Below are positions 31,781 through 39,102 of a stretch of 64,000 bases of DNA, piece after piece (position 1 is the first letter of the stretch; every line of letters begins with the position of its first letter). Below the pieces are notes generated by a model that was not told the origin of the DNA, ran no database searches, and saw only the letters and a list, made by a program, of their open reading frames with translations. The stretch spans positions 1-64,000 of the forward strand of contig SVHK01000002.1 in NCBI GenBank assembly GCA_015055865.1, in the 5' to 3' direction. The translations under genes were made by a program, and so were the position numbers. The stretch comes from Clostridiales bacterium (GTDB taxonomy: Bacteria; Bacillota; Clostridia; Christensenellales; Borkfalkiaceae).

Positions 31781-32193
31781 AAAAAGCTAAAAAAATTTTA
31801 AAAAGTTCGATATTGGTAGGGGCATTGAGCTTATTATTGTCGGCAAACGGTTGGTCGAAAGACGGCTCTTTGACGGAAATTTCTCGCCCGTATTTAGGGG
31901 AGTACAAATGCGAGTCGCTCTATTTTAACGGCGAGGACAAGCTTGGAGATTTTGAGTATTTTAAGCTCGAAATTCGCTCTGGTGGGGAAATGAAACTGCT
32001 TTTTAAAGAAAAGGACAAAAAGGAAAAGTGCGTCGATTTGACTTACGAGTACGATGAGACAAAAAAGGAATTTACGGTAAAAAGTCAGTTCGGCGTATTT
32101 AAAAAGGAAGAAAAAGTCCCTTTTGAAAACGGAAAACTGACCGCCCTTTTGAGATTGGGTGGGAAACAAGTCGTAATTAAATTTGGAAAATAA
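31777..32193 (+). CDS. Small secreted protein, lipocalin-like in composition
   Basis: 138 residues. N-terminal signal peptide (basic start KKAKKILK, hydrophobic core ILVGALSLLLS, probable cleavage after residues 24-27). The mature part is Lys/Glu/Phe-rich, with alternating hydrophobic strands suggesting a small beta-barrel (YLGEYKCESLYF at its start; LGGKQVVIKFG at its end). Two Cys residues may form a disulfide. Not recognised. It overlaps the CmpB-like gene by four bases and so is probably co-expressed with it. Confidence 0.75.
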   Translation: MKKAKKILKSSILVGALSLLLSANGWSKDGSLTEISRPYLGEYKCESLYFNGEDKLGDFEYFKLEIRSGGEMKLLFKEKDKKEKCVDLTYEYDETKKEFTVKSQFGVFKKEEKVPFENGKLTALLRLGGKQVVIKFGK

Positions 32194-32238
32194 TTACAAT
32201 TATAAATGAACAAATGTTCGAAAATACACGTAAAATCC

Positions 32239-32267
32239 TTGCATTTAATTAAAAAGAGTGTTATAAT
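32239..32267 (+). promoter_or_regulatory. Promoter for the helicase gene, start codon at the predicted +1
   Basis: TTGCAT at 32239-32244, 17-base spacer, TATAAT at 32262-32267 with TGT extended -10. The helicase ATG is at 32275, eight bases after the -10, where transcription should begin. Confidence 0.75.
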
Positions 32268-32274
32268 AACAAAT

Positions 32275-33528
32275 ATGGATATTAGATTAACCGCCGATCA
32301 AGAAAGGGCGAAAAATTTAATAACGGAATGGTATTATAACACCGATAATACTTTTTTCGTGCTTTCCGGATATGCAGGTACGGGCAAAACGTTTTTGATT
32401 GATTACGTGGTTAAAAACGTCTTGTGTTTAAAAGCAGGCGAAGAAGCGGTGTTCGTTAGTCCTACGGGGAAAGCTGCGTCTATTCTCGTAAAACGCGGTA
32501 CGCCTGCAGGGACGGTACATAGTTTGATTTATCGTCGTGAAGAAGACGATTTTGAAGTTGATGAAAACGGCGAAGTTATCGAAAGTGAACGGTTGCGGTT
32601 TGTGAAAAGAGAAGAAATAAGCTCAAAGATTAAACTGATTATCGTGGACGAAGCTTCGATGATTTCAGCGGACGTATTAAGGGATTTATTGAGTTTTAAC
32701 GTAAAATGTTTGTTTAGTGGCGACGAAGCGCAATTACCGCCCGTAAACGGGGTATGTCCTTTGATGCAACTCATTGATTATACGATGACGGAAATCGTGC
32801 GACAGGCAAAGGATAATCCGATAATAAAAATCGCTACTTTGGCGCGACAAGGGAAAACGATACCCTACGGGGATTACGGCGATTCCGTTCGTATTATTCC
32901 TAAGGGAGCGCTACAAAAAACGGACAGAAAAAAACTTTTTTTAAGCGCCGACCAAATTATCTGCGGTTTAAATAAAACGAGAAACGCTTTGAATAATGAA
33001 ATTCGAAGATATAAAGATATTCCGCCTACCGAGCTTTTACCCATCAACGGAGAAAAAGTGATTTGTACGCTCAATAATTGGGAAAAACCGTTGGATGAGA
33101 AGAAGGAATTCTTTTTGGTAAACGGTATTATTGGTTACGCTAATAACTTGCGCGAAGGATACGATAAAATTGCGAAGATGGATTTTCGGGCGGATTTTTT
33201 AGAAACGGAAATTACTTCGGCGTTCGACGTTGGGGTTTTTACGGACGGAAAATACGCACACGGTTATGGTGATAGGGCGGTAACGCTTGCAGACGGTAGC
33301 GTCGTACACGAAGACGATTACGCTAGACTGTTTCGAAAAAAAGCCGTCGCGGACGAAGTAATCGACCGCTTTGAGTTCGCGTATGCGATTACATGTCATA
33401 AGGCGCAAGGCTCGGAGTTTGACTTCGTCGTCGTATTCGACGAGTCGTGGGCGTTTAAAGAAGAAAAAGATAAGTGGCTATACACGGCAATTACGCGCGC
33501 GAAAGAAAAGCTATTGATTATTCGATAA
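32275..33528 (+). CDS. AAA/UvrD-like helicase (Dda/RecD-like), probably leaderless mRNA
   Basis: Superfamily 1 DNA helicase of 417 residues. Walker A is SGYAGTGKTF near residue 32; Walker B is IIVDEASMISADVL near 124; motif III is FSGDEAQLPPV near 148; motif VI region is AYAITCHKAQGSEFD near 375, followed by YTAITRAKEKL. The layout resembles phage T4 Dda and RecD2-type proteins without the long N-terminal extension. Start 32275 was chosen because the upstream part of the open frame (from 32206) contains the promoter. No SD is present. It stands alone, with another promoter just downstream. Confidence 0.9.
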   Translation: MDIRLTADQERAKNLITEWYYNTDNTFFVLSGYAGTGKTFLIDYVVKNVLCLKAGEEAVFVSPTGKAASILVKRGTPAGTVHSLIYRREEDDFEVDENGEVIESERLRFVKREEISSKIKLIIVDEASMISADVLRDLLSFNVKCLFSGDEAQLPPVNGVCPLMQLIDYTMTEIVRQAKDNPIIKIATLARQGKTIPYGDYGDSVRIIPKGALQKTDRKKLFLSADQIICGLNKTRNALNNEIRRYKDIPPTELLPINGEKVICTLNNWEKPLDEKKEFFLVNGIIGYANNLREGYDKIAKMDFRADFLETEITSAFDVGVFTDGKYAHGYGDRAVTLADGSVVHEDDYARLFRKKAVADEVIDRFEFAYAITCHKAQGSEFDFVVVFDESWAFKEEKDKWLYTAITRAKEKLLIIR

Positions 33529-33556
33529 AGTAGCTTTTAAAATTGCGTAAAAACGC

Positions 33557-33586
33557 TTGACGGGATACTTGCCCGTTTGGTATAAT
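33557..33586 (+). promoter_or_regulatory. Promoter with inverted repeat in the spacer
   Basis: TTGACG at 33557-33562, 18-base spacer, TATAAT at 33581-33586 with TGG extended -10. An inverted repeat ACGGG/CCCGT (33560-33564 with 33572-33576) fills the spacer and could be an operator. Confidence 0.7.
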
Positions 33587-33607
33587 TGCTATAAAGAGAA
33601 AATGAAC

Positions 33608-33619
33608 GGGGCAGGTACG
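33608..33619 (+). repeat. 12-base word GGGGCAGGTACG, copy 3
   Basis: Exact copy just upstream of the preferred start of the PP-loop gene, between its promoter and ATG 33626. Confidence 0.85.
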
Positions 33620-33625
33620 CGTTTA

Positions 33626-34477
33626 ATGGCAAAAGTATTAGAGAAATTTCAAGAAATCGAACGCTCGATTATCACGACTTATCGCAAATCGATATGGTCG
33701 CCGTTCGTGTACGCCGTAAAAAAGTACCGTTTGATAGAAGCGGGGGATAAAATTGCCGTTTGTATTTCGGGCGGGAAAGATAGTATGTTGCTTGCAAAAT
33801 TGATGCAAGAGCTTAAAAGACATAGCGAAGTACCGTTCGAGCTGGTGTTTTTAGTGATGGACCCCGGTTATAACTTGGCGAATAGAAAGCGGATAGAAGA
33901 AAACTCAAAGCTTTTAAACGTTCCGATTACGATATTTGAAAGCGACGTGTTTGAAGCGAGCGACGTGGCGTCGGGCGCAGATTCGCCTTGTTATTTATGC
34001 GCAAGAATGCGCCGTGGACATTTGTATTCTAAGGCGAAAGAATTGGGATGTAACAAGATTGCTTTAGGGCATCATAAGAGTGACGTTATCGAAACCACTT
34101 TAATGGGTATGTTATACGGGGGGCAACTGCAAGGTATGTTGCCTAAACTTAAGAGTACTAATTTTAACGGAATGGAGTTGATTCGGCCGATGTATTGTAT
34201 CTTAGAAGAAGATATAATCCGTTGGCAAAAATATAACGATTTAGAGTTTATTGCGTGCGCTTGTAAATTTGTTAAAGGTGCGACGGAAGAAGTTTTACCC
34301 GTATTTTCCGCGCGAAAACGCGTTAAAGAGTTGATTGCGGAGCTAAAAAAGGAACACGAGAACGTAGAGAATTGTATTTTTCAAAGTATTCATAACGTTC
34401 AGCTTGATACACTTGCCGAATATAAGCAAGACGGCGTGAAAAAATCCTTTTTAGATAAATTTGAGAAAAAAGATTAA
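33626..34477 (+). CDS. TtcA/TilS-like PP-loop ATPase (tRNA modification type)
   Basis: Adenylating PP-loop protein of the TtcA-like family (sulfur transfer to tRNA in characterised members). 283 residues from ATG 33626; an upstream in-frame ATG at 33602 would be only about nine bases from the predicted transcription start, so the later one is preferred. The PP-loop is AVCISGGKDSMLL near residue 45, a CxxC lies in SPCYLCARMRRG near 131, LGHHKSDVIET follows, and another pair is in ACACKF near 212. The cysteines fit an iron-sulfur TtcA-type enzyme. Actual substrate unknown. Confidence 0.88.
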   Translation: MAKVLEKFQEIERSIITTYRKSIWSPFVYAVKKYRLIEAGDKIAVCISGGKDSMLLAKLMQELKRHSEVPFELVFLVMDPGYNLANRKRIEENSKLLNVPITIFESDVFEASDVASGADSPCYLCARMRRGHLYSKAKELGCNKIALGHHKSDVIETTLMGMLYGGQLQGMLPKLKSTNFNGMELIRPMYCILEEDIIRWQKYNDLEFIACACKFVKGATEEVLPVFSARKRVKELIAELKKEHENVENCIFQSIHNVQLDTLAEYKQDGVKKSFLDKFEKKD

Positions 34478-34505
34478 CATATTTTTGATTGCATTTGCGT
34501 ATAGT
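34478..34505 (+). promoter_or_regulatory. Putative sigma-E promoter for yabP
   Basis: CATATT at 34478-34483, 14-base spacer, CGTATAGT at 34498-34505, close to the B. subtilis sigma-E consensus. yabP is sigma-E-dependent in B. subtilis. The -10 region shares TTTGCGTATAGT (34494-34505) exactly with the Cys-rich gene promoter. The ATG at 34511 is at or next to the predicted +1. Confidence 0.55.
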
Positions 34506-34510
34506 AAACT

Positions 34511-34780
34511 ATGCAAAATCAAAACGTGAAAAAAAATGAAAATCATCAACTTACAATCCATCAAAAAAGAGAAGTTTTTTTGACTGGCGTAGAAAGCGTC
34601 GTTGCGTTTTCGCCTTCTCGAATTTCTTTGATTTTAGCGGACGGAACGAAAACGTTTATAGCTGGTTCGGACTTAAAAATCACCGCGTTTTCTAAAGAAG
34701 ACGGCGTGTTCAAAGCGATTGGTTCGGTTACGGGGATTAGTTACGGGTCAAAGGGTTTTACCGCTAAAATTTTCAAATAA
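34511..34780 (+). CDS. yabP: Sporulation protein YabP
   Basis: Mother-cell sporulation protein of the YabP/YqfC family, required for proper spore development in Bacillus. 89 residues. Family landmarks: REVFLTGVESVVAFSPSRI and LADGTKTFIAGSDLKI, ending GYGSKGF-like (here ISYGSKGFTAKIF). No SD precedes the ATG, which lies six bases after the sigma-E-like -10. It is followed after three bases by yabQ. The yabO/S4-domain gene that usually precedes yabP is absent here. Confidence 0.92.
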   Translation: MQNQNVKKNENHQLTIHQKREVFLTGVESVVAFSPSRISLILADGTKTFIAGSDLKITAFSKEDGVFKAIGSVTGISYGSKGFTAKIFK

Positions 34781-34783
34781 GAG

Positions 34784-35134
34784 ATGTTTTTTGTCGACCA
34801 ACTCAAGTTGTTTTTAATTTGTATTTCTATTGGTCTATGTGCAGGCGCGATGCACGATTTGTTTTCGACGTTTACTTATCCCTTTCGTGGACGAAAAAGA
34901 GAAGAGCTCGTTTGGTTTATTTACGAACTTTCTTTTTGTATAGCGTTTGCTTTCGCATTTCTCGCCTTTCAAGCGAATTTGAGCTTTCCCGATTTTCGTA
35001 TGTATATGGCGCTTGGTTTAGGGGTAGGGTTTTGCTTATATTATAAATTTTTGCGAATTTTACTTGCTTTTTTAAAAAAAGTATGCTATAATGTATTAAG
35101 AAAAAGTTGCAAACGTAAAAACTCTGAAAAATAA
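34784..35134 (+). CDS. yabQ: Spore cortex biosynthesis protein YabQ
   Basis: Membrane protein needed for spore cortex formation in Bacillus. 116 residues with three hydrophobic segments (about residues 6-26, 42-62 and 70-95) and a basic C-terminus. The start FFVDQLKLFLICISIGLCAG and the segment GAMHDLF fit YabQ. Weak SD (AGAG) overlapping the yabP stop, suggesting coupling. The order yabP-yabQ-divIC is conserved in spore formers. Confidence 0.88.
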   Translation: MFFVDQLKLFLICISIGLCAGAMHDLFSTFTYPFRGRKREELVWFIYELSFCIAFAFAFLAFQANLSFPDFRMYMALGLGVGFCLYYKFLRILLAFLKKVCYNVLRKSCKRKNSEK

Positions 35135-35146
35135 GAGGTGAAATTT

Positions 35147-35407
35147 ATGACGCAGGAAAAATTGAGAAGAGTAGTGACTGCGGCGGTTGTCGCGGGTACG
35201 GCTTTGTTCGTTATTCTTCTTTCCGTGCTCATCTATCAATGGATAACGATAGCCGTATATAATAATAGAATCGACAAGCTTAACGAGGAAATTACGTCCT
35301 TGGAGCAATCTATTGAGTCGGACGAAAAGGATTTAGAGCATTTTAGTTCTGATTTGGGTAAGTTTTGGTTGGCTATTGAAAAAGGCTTTGTTGAGGGGAA
35401 TAAGTAA
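35147..35407 (+). CDS. divIC: Septum formation initiator, DivIC/FtsB family
   Basis: Divisome protein linking FtsL/DivIB at the septum. 86 residues: short cytosolic N-terminus, one TM (about residues 11-33) and a coiled coil (IDKLNEEITSLEQSIESDEK). Start at ATG 35147, with AGAGGTG at 35134-35140; an in-frame GTG at 35138 lies within that SD and was rejected. It sits between yabQ and ppx as in Clostridia. The family is short and variable, so the name rests mainly on topology and neighbours. Confidence 0.85.
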   Translation: MTQEKLRRVVTAAVVAGTALFVILLSVLIYQWITIAVYNNRIDKLNEEITSLEQSIESDEKDLEHFSSDLGKFWLAIEKGFVEGNK

Positions 35408-35409
35408 TA

Positions 35410-36279
35410 ATGAATAATATTGCCGTGATTGACGTCGGCTCAAATTCCGTTCGCTTAATGAAAATAGCGGACGGAAATGTTTTATATAAGAGAATAAAAA
35501 CGACTCGTTTAGGCGAAGGCTTAGCGTTTTCTCGCTGTTTAAAGCCGGAAGCAATCGAACGCACGATTAACGCGATTGTTGCTTTCGTGCAGCAGGAGAA
35601 AGCGAACGGGGTAGAAAAAATCTACGGTTACGCGACCGCCGCGGTTCGTTCTGCGGAGAACGGTAAGGAGTTCGTGGAAAAAGTTTTTTCGACTACTGGC
35701 GTGGAAATAGAAATTATTTCCGGATTGGAAGAAGCGCAAATCGGTATTTTAGGCGCAATAGGTAAAAACGACGGCGCGATTATCGATATTGGCGGTGCGA
35801 GTACGGAATTAATTTTACAAAAAGACGAAAAAATCGTTTATGAAAAGAGCCTAAATATCGGCGTGGTTCGCATCAAAGACCTTTGCGCTCGGGATAGGGA
35901 TAGCGTACGTGTTTTGGTAAGGCAAACGGTGAAAGAGTACGGCTCTATAAAAATAGACGGGGGCGTGTACGCGATTGGCGGTACGGCGACCACTATCGGC
36001 GCGCTTGTTCAAGGCTTAGACGTTTACGACGCAAAGCTCGTTACGGGCGTGAAAATTCCAAAACTTGAAATTTTAGCGCTTGCCGATAAACTTTTTTCAA
36101 TGCCGATAGAAGAAATAAAAAGTATCCCTTGCGTGGACCCAATGCGTGCGGACGTTTTGGCGGGGGGCGTGGAATGGTTGTATACGATAATGGACGAGCT
36201 CGATATTAAAGAAATTATCGTTTCAGACGGCGATAACTTAGAAGGCTACGCAATCTCTCGCGGATTAATGAAAGAATAA
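35410..36279 (+). CDS. Ppx/GppA-type exopolyphosphatase/guanosine pentaphosphatase
   Basis: Hydrolyses polyphosphate or pppGpp in characterised relatives. 289 residues; an actin-fold ATPase-type protein with phosphate-1 motif AVIDVGSNSVRLM at the N-terminus, YATAAVRSAENG near residue 76, and phosphate-2 motif AIIDIGGASTELIL near 118. It ends near residue 289, so it has only the core Ppx-GppA domain without the C-terminal HD domain. Two bases after divIC, with AGGGGAA as SD. The same order is common in Clostridia. Confidence 0.93.
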   Translation: MNNIAVIDVGSNSVRLMKIADGNVLYKRIKTTRLGEGLAFSRCLKPEAIERTINAIVAFVQQEKANGVEKIYGYATAAVRSAENGKEFVEKVFSTTGVEIEIISGLEEAQIGILGAIGKNDGAIIDIGGASTELILQKDEKIVYEKSLNIGVVRIKDLCARDRDSVRVLVRQTVKEYGSIKIDGGVYAIGGTATTIGALVQGLDVYDAKLVTGVKIPKLEILALADKLFSMPIEEIKSIPCVDPMRADVLAGGVEWLYTIMDELDIKEIIVSDGDNLEGYAISRGLMKE

Positions 36280-36298
36280 AGAAGGAAGACGAAAAATA

Positions 36299-37372
36299 AT
36301 GAGAAGTGCTCGCTCGAAAATTTATGCAATATTGCTGACTGCGCTTTTTTTGATTAGCGAAGTATTGCTTTTTTGTTTACCCGTATTTTCAGGGATTGAC
36401 GGTTGGATTGACCTTTTGGTGGGGCTTGTAATAGCCTTGATTTTAGCGCCGACCGTACACGAAATAGGACATCTTTCTTTTGCTTGCGCATTTAAAATGA
36501 AACCCGTGTTTGTGAAATTCTTTTGTTTCAAAATTCAAAAGAAAGGGGGCAGGTACGCGTTTTCGTTGGCTAATCCCTTTGAAGAAGACCAAACGCAGGT
36601 GATTCCAATTCAATCGGGCGATATGCAAAAAAGAGCGAAATGCTACGCGTTAGGCGGTTTGGTTTTCGGTGGCGTATTTTTTGCTGTGTTTTTTCTTTCC
36701 GCGCTTATTTTATCTTGCTTTGGTATTCATTCGGCAAAACTTTGGGGGATAGCGCCTTATAGCGGATATTTGTTTCTTTTAAACGCCTTTCCTTTGGAAT
36801 ATCCAAGCGGTAAAACGGATATGCTCGTTTATAAAGGGATTTGCAAAGGCACCGATGCAGAAAGAGCGATGGTAATGGCTATGGAAATACAAGGACTTGC
36901 CTACGAGGGTACGCCTTACGCTCAAATGCAAAAAGAAAATTTTATGTTTCCCGTCTTGGCGGAAGACGAGCCGTTGTTTGCCGTGTGTCATCATTTGAAA
37001 TATCGTTTGGCACTTGACGAAGAAAATTACGAAAACGCGTCGGACGCATTGAATCGTTTGGCGCAAAGCGAGTGCTATTTGTCCGACTTTGAACGGGAAC
37101 GCTTGGCGGCTGAAATTACGTATATGCACGTGATTAACTCTAACGTATCGACGGCGAACGAAACCGCAAAATATTGCGAAGAGTATTTAAAAAGCGATAG
37201 TTTATCCGCAAAGCGGATATTGGCTACGGTCGCCTTTCTTTCGGGGCGAATAGAAGAGTCGCAAATTTTAAAAAATCAAGCGGAAAAATTGCTTGATCAA
37301 GAAGAAGTTTTGGCGGAAAAATACTTAGAAAAAAAATTGCTTTCTCGCTTGGATTTTAAAGTAAAAGAATAA
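36299..37372 (+). CDS. M50-like (site-2 protease fold) membrane protein with helical C-terminus
   Basis: 357 residues. Zinc-protease motif HEIGH at about residues 53-57 inside TM2, and a later segment LNAFPLEYPSGKTD near 163 that resembles the second S2P metal motif (NxxPxxxxDG) with a changed spacing. Four hydrophobic stretches lie in residues 8-180. The C-terminal half (about 190-350) is all helical, with regularly spaced Ala/Leu/Tyr resembling TPR-like repeats. The target is unknown. Co-oriented after ppx with AAGGA upstream. It contains one GGGGCAGGTACG copy. Confidence 0.78.
   Translation: MRSARSKIYAILLTALFLISEVLLFCLPVFSGIDGWIDLLVGLVIALILAPTVHEIGHLSFACAFKMKPVFVKFFCFKIQKKGGRYAFSLANPFEEDQTQVIPIQSGDMQKRAKCYALGGLVFGGVFFAVFFLSALILSCFGIHSAKLWGIAPYSGYLFLLNAFPLEYPSGKTDMLVYKGICKGTDAERAMVMAMEIQGLAYEGTPYAQMQKENFMFPVLAEDEPLFAVCHHLKYRLALDEENYENASDALNRLAQSECYLSDFERERLAAEITYMHVINSNVSTANETAKYCEEYLKSDSLSAKRILATVAFLSGRIEESQILKNQAEKLLDQEEVLAEKYLEKKLLSRLDFKVKE
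36546..36557 (+). repeat. 12-base word GGGGCAGGTACG, copy 4
   Basis: Exact copy in the M50-like gene, starting at the second base of a codon (read G-G-R-Y-A). Confidence 0.85.
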
Positions 37373-37402
37373 AAATTCCTATTTTTACGCAGGATATAAA
37401 AG

Positions 37403-38950
37403 ATGATAACTGAAAAAAATACAAAAAAAGAGAATACGGAGCGTAAGGCAGGGGTATTGCTTCCAATTTTTTCTTTGCCGAGCGCGGAAGGAATTGGTAC
37501 GCTTGGTAAAGAGGCGTATAAATTTGTTGATTGGTTGAAAAAAACGGGAGTAAAGATTTGGCAGGTCTTACCGCTTTTACCCACTAATTACGGCGACAGT
37601 CCCTATCAATCGTGCGCGTCGCGTGCGTTGAATTTTTATTTTATAGATTTAGACGATTTATCAAGAGAAAAACTTTTGGAAAAATCCGAATACGAAGAAA
37701 TTGATTGGGGGGATTTTTCTCGGGTTGATTACGGAAAACTTTTTGAAAAAAAAGCGGAAGTTTTAAAACTTGCTTTTAAACGGTTTGACGGAACGCAAGA
37801 AAGCTGGAAAAACTTTTTAAAGGCAGGCGTGTATCGGGATTTTGCGCTTTTTATGACGTTGAAAAATAAATTCGGTTATGCTCCTTGGACGGAATGGGAA
37901 GAAGAGTATAGATTGGCAAACGCACAAGCTTTGAAAAAATTCGAAAAAGAAAACGAGAACGAAATTGAGTTTTGGCAATTTACGCAATACGTCTTTTTAA
38001 AGCAATGGCAACGTTTAAAAGAATACGCGAATGCGCGCGGAATTTCAATAATGGGCGATATGCCTATTTACGTGGCTTACGATAGCGTTGAAACTTGGAA
38101 ATATAGAAAGGATTTGTTTATGCTCGGCGAAGACGGGAATCCGTCCTTGCGCGCAGGCGTCCCCCCCGACGCTTTTTCCGAGGACGGACAGCTTTGGGGA
38201 AACCCCGTTTATAACTGGGAGAAAATGAAATTAGACGGGTATCAGTGGTGGAAAAATCGTATTGAATACGAGTTTACGTTATTTGATATCGTTCGGATTG
38301 ACCATTTTAGGGGCTTTGATAGATTTTACACGGTGGCGGAAGGCTTTGAAACGGCAAAGCTCGGCGAATGGTTGGACGGACCGAAAGCAAAGCTCTTTGA
38401 AGATTTCAAAGACAAGCGGATCGTAGCGGAAGACCTTGGAATTATCGACGACGGCGTTCGTGAAATGATGAAAGAAACGGGGTATCCAGGTATGAAAGTT
38501 TTATCTTTCGGATTTAACGGCGACCCTGATAACGAACATAAAGCAAGTAACCATTTGAAGAACGTGTACGCGTACACGGGTACGCACGATAACGCTCCTA
38601 TACGGGAAATGCTTGAAGAATTTGACGACGAAAAGTTGGAGAATTTTAAACTTGAAATGGAGCTGGAAAACGAACGGTTAGGAATAACGTTCGTTTACGA
38701 AGAAAGCTTGGAAAAGGATAAGGAAAGGGAAATTAAAAATCTTTGCGAGAATTTAATGGAACAACTTTTCGCGTCTAAAGCAGATACGGCGATCGTGCCG
38801 ATGCAAGACGTTTTGTTCTTGGGAAAGGGCAGTAGAGTAAATTCTCCGTCAACCGTTTCGGGAAATTGGACGTACCGTTTTAAAAAAGACGACTTTTCGA
38901 TAAAAGCGTCTAAAAAGTTGTTGAGTTTAGTTAAAAAATATAATCGATAA
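37403..38950 (+). CDS. malQ: 4-alpha-glucanotransferase (amylomaltase)
   Basis: GH77 enzyme that transfers maltosyl and glucosyl units in maltodextrin metabolism. 515 residues. Landmarks: the N-terminal AGVLLPIFSLPSAEGIGTLG; YGDSPYQS; the nucleophile Asp in VRIDHFRGF near residue 300; acid/base Glu in VAEDLGII near 347; and the third acid in YTGTHDNAPI near 397. Weak SD (AGGA). It ends at a strong terminator, and the maltodextrin transporter follows, giving a functional unit for alpha-glucan use. Confidence 0.96.
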   Translation: MITEKNTKKENTERKAGVLLPIFSLPSAEGIGTLGKEAYKFVDWLKKTGVKIWQVLPLLPTNYGDSPYQSCASRALNFYFIDLDDLSREKLLEKSEYEEIDWGDFSRVDYGKLFEKKAEVLKLAFKRFDGTQESWKNFLKAGVYRDFALFMTLKNKFGYAPWTEWEEEYRLANAQALKKFEKENENEIEFWQFTQYVFLKQWQRLKEYANARGISIMGDMPIYVAYDSVETWKYRKDLFMLGEDGNPSLRAGVPPDAFSEDGQLWGNPVYNWEKMKLDGYQWWKNRIEYEFTLFDIVRIDHFRGFDRFYTVAEGFETAKLGEWLDGPKAKLFEDFKDKRIVAEDLGIIDDGVREMMKETGYPGMKVLSFGFNGDPDNEHKASNHLKNVYAYTGTHDNAPIREMLEEFDDEKLENFKLEMELENERLGITFVYEESLEKDKEREIKNLCENLMEQLFASKADTAIVPMQDVLFLGKGSRVNSPSTVSGNWTYRFKKDDFSIKASKKLLSLVKKYNR

Positions 38951-38961
38951 AATTAAAAGTG

Positions 38962-38999
38962 AAATCCTGCGCGTAAATTATTTACGCGCAGGATTTTTT
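38962..38999 (+). terminator. Terminator after malQ
   Basis: Perfect 16-bp stem (38962-38977 with 38981-38996), 3-base loop, then a T-run. Confidence 0.93.
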
Positions 39000-39102
39000 A
39001 TAAGTTCAATGATAAAAATAAAGTAAAAAACGGTATAAAAAACGGAGTCAAACGCAAGAATAGTAGAAAAAGGGCGTTGTTGCCCGAAAAGGAGATATTG
39101 GT

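Noticed and set aside
32206-32274. N-terminal extension of the helicase
   Set aside because: The extra 23 codons contain the -35 and -10 elements, so they are not transcribed from that promoter, and they do not look like family sequence.
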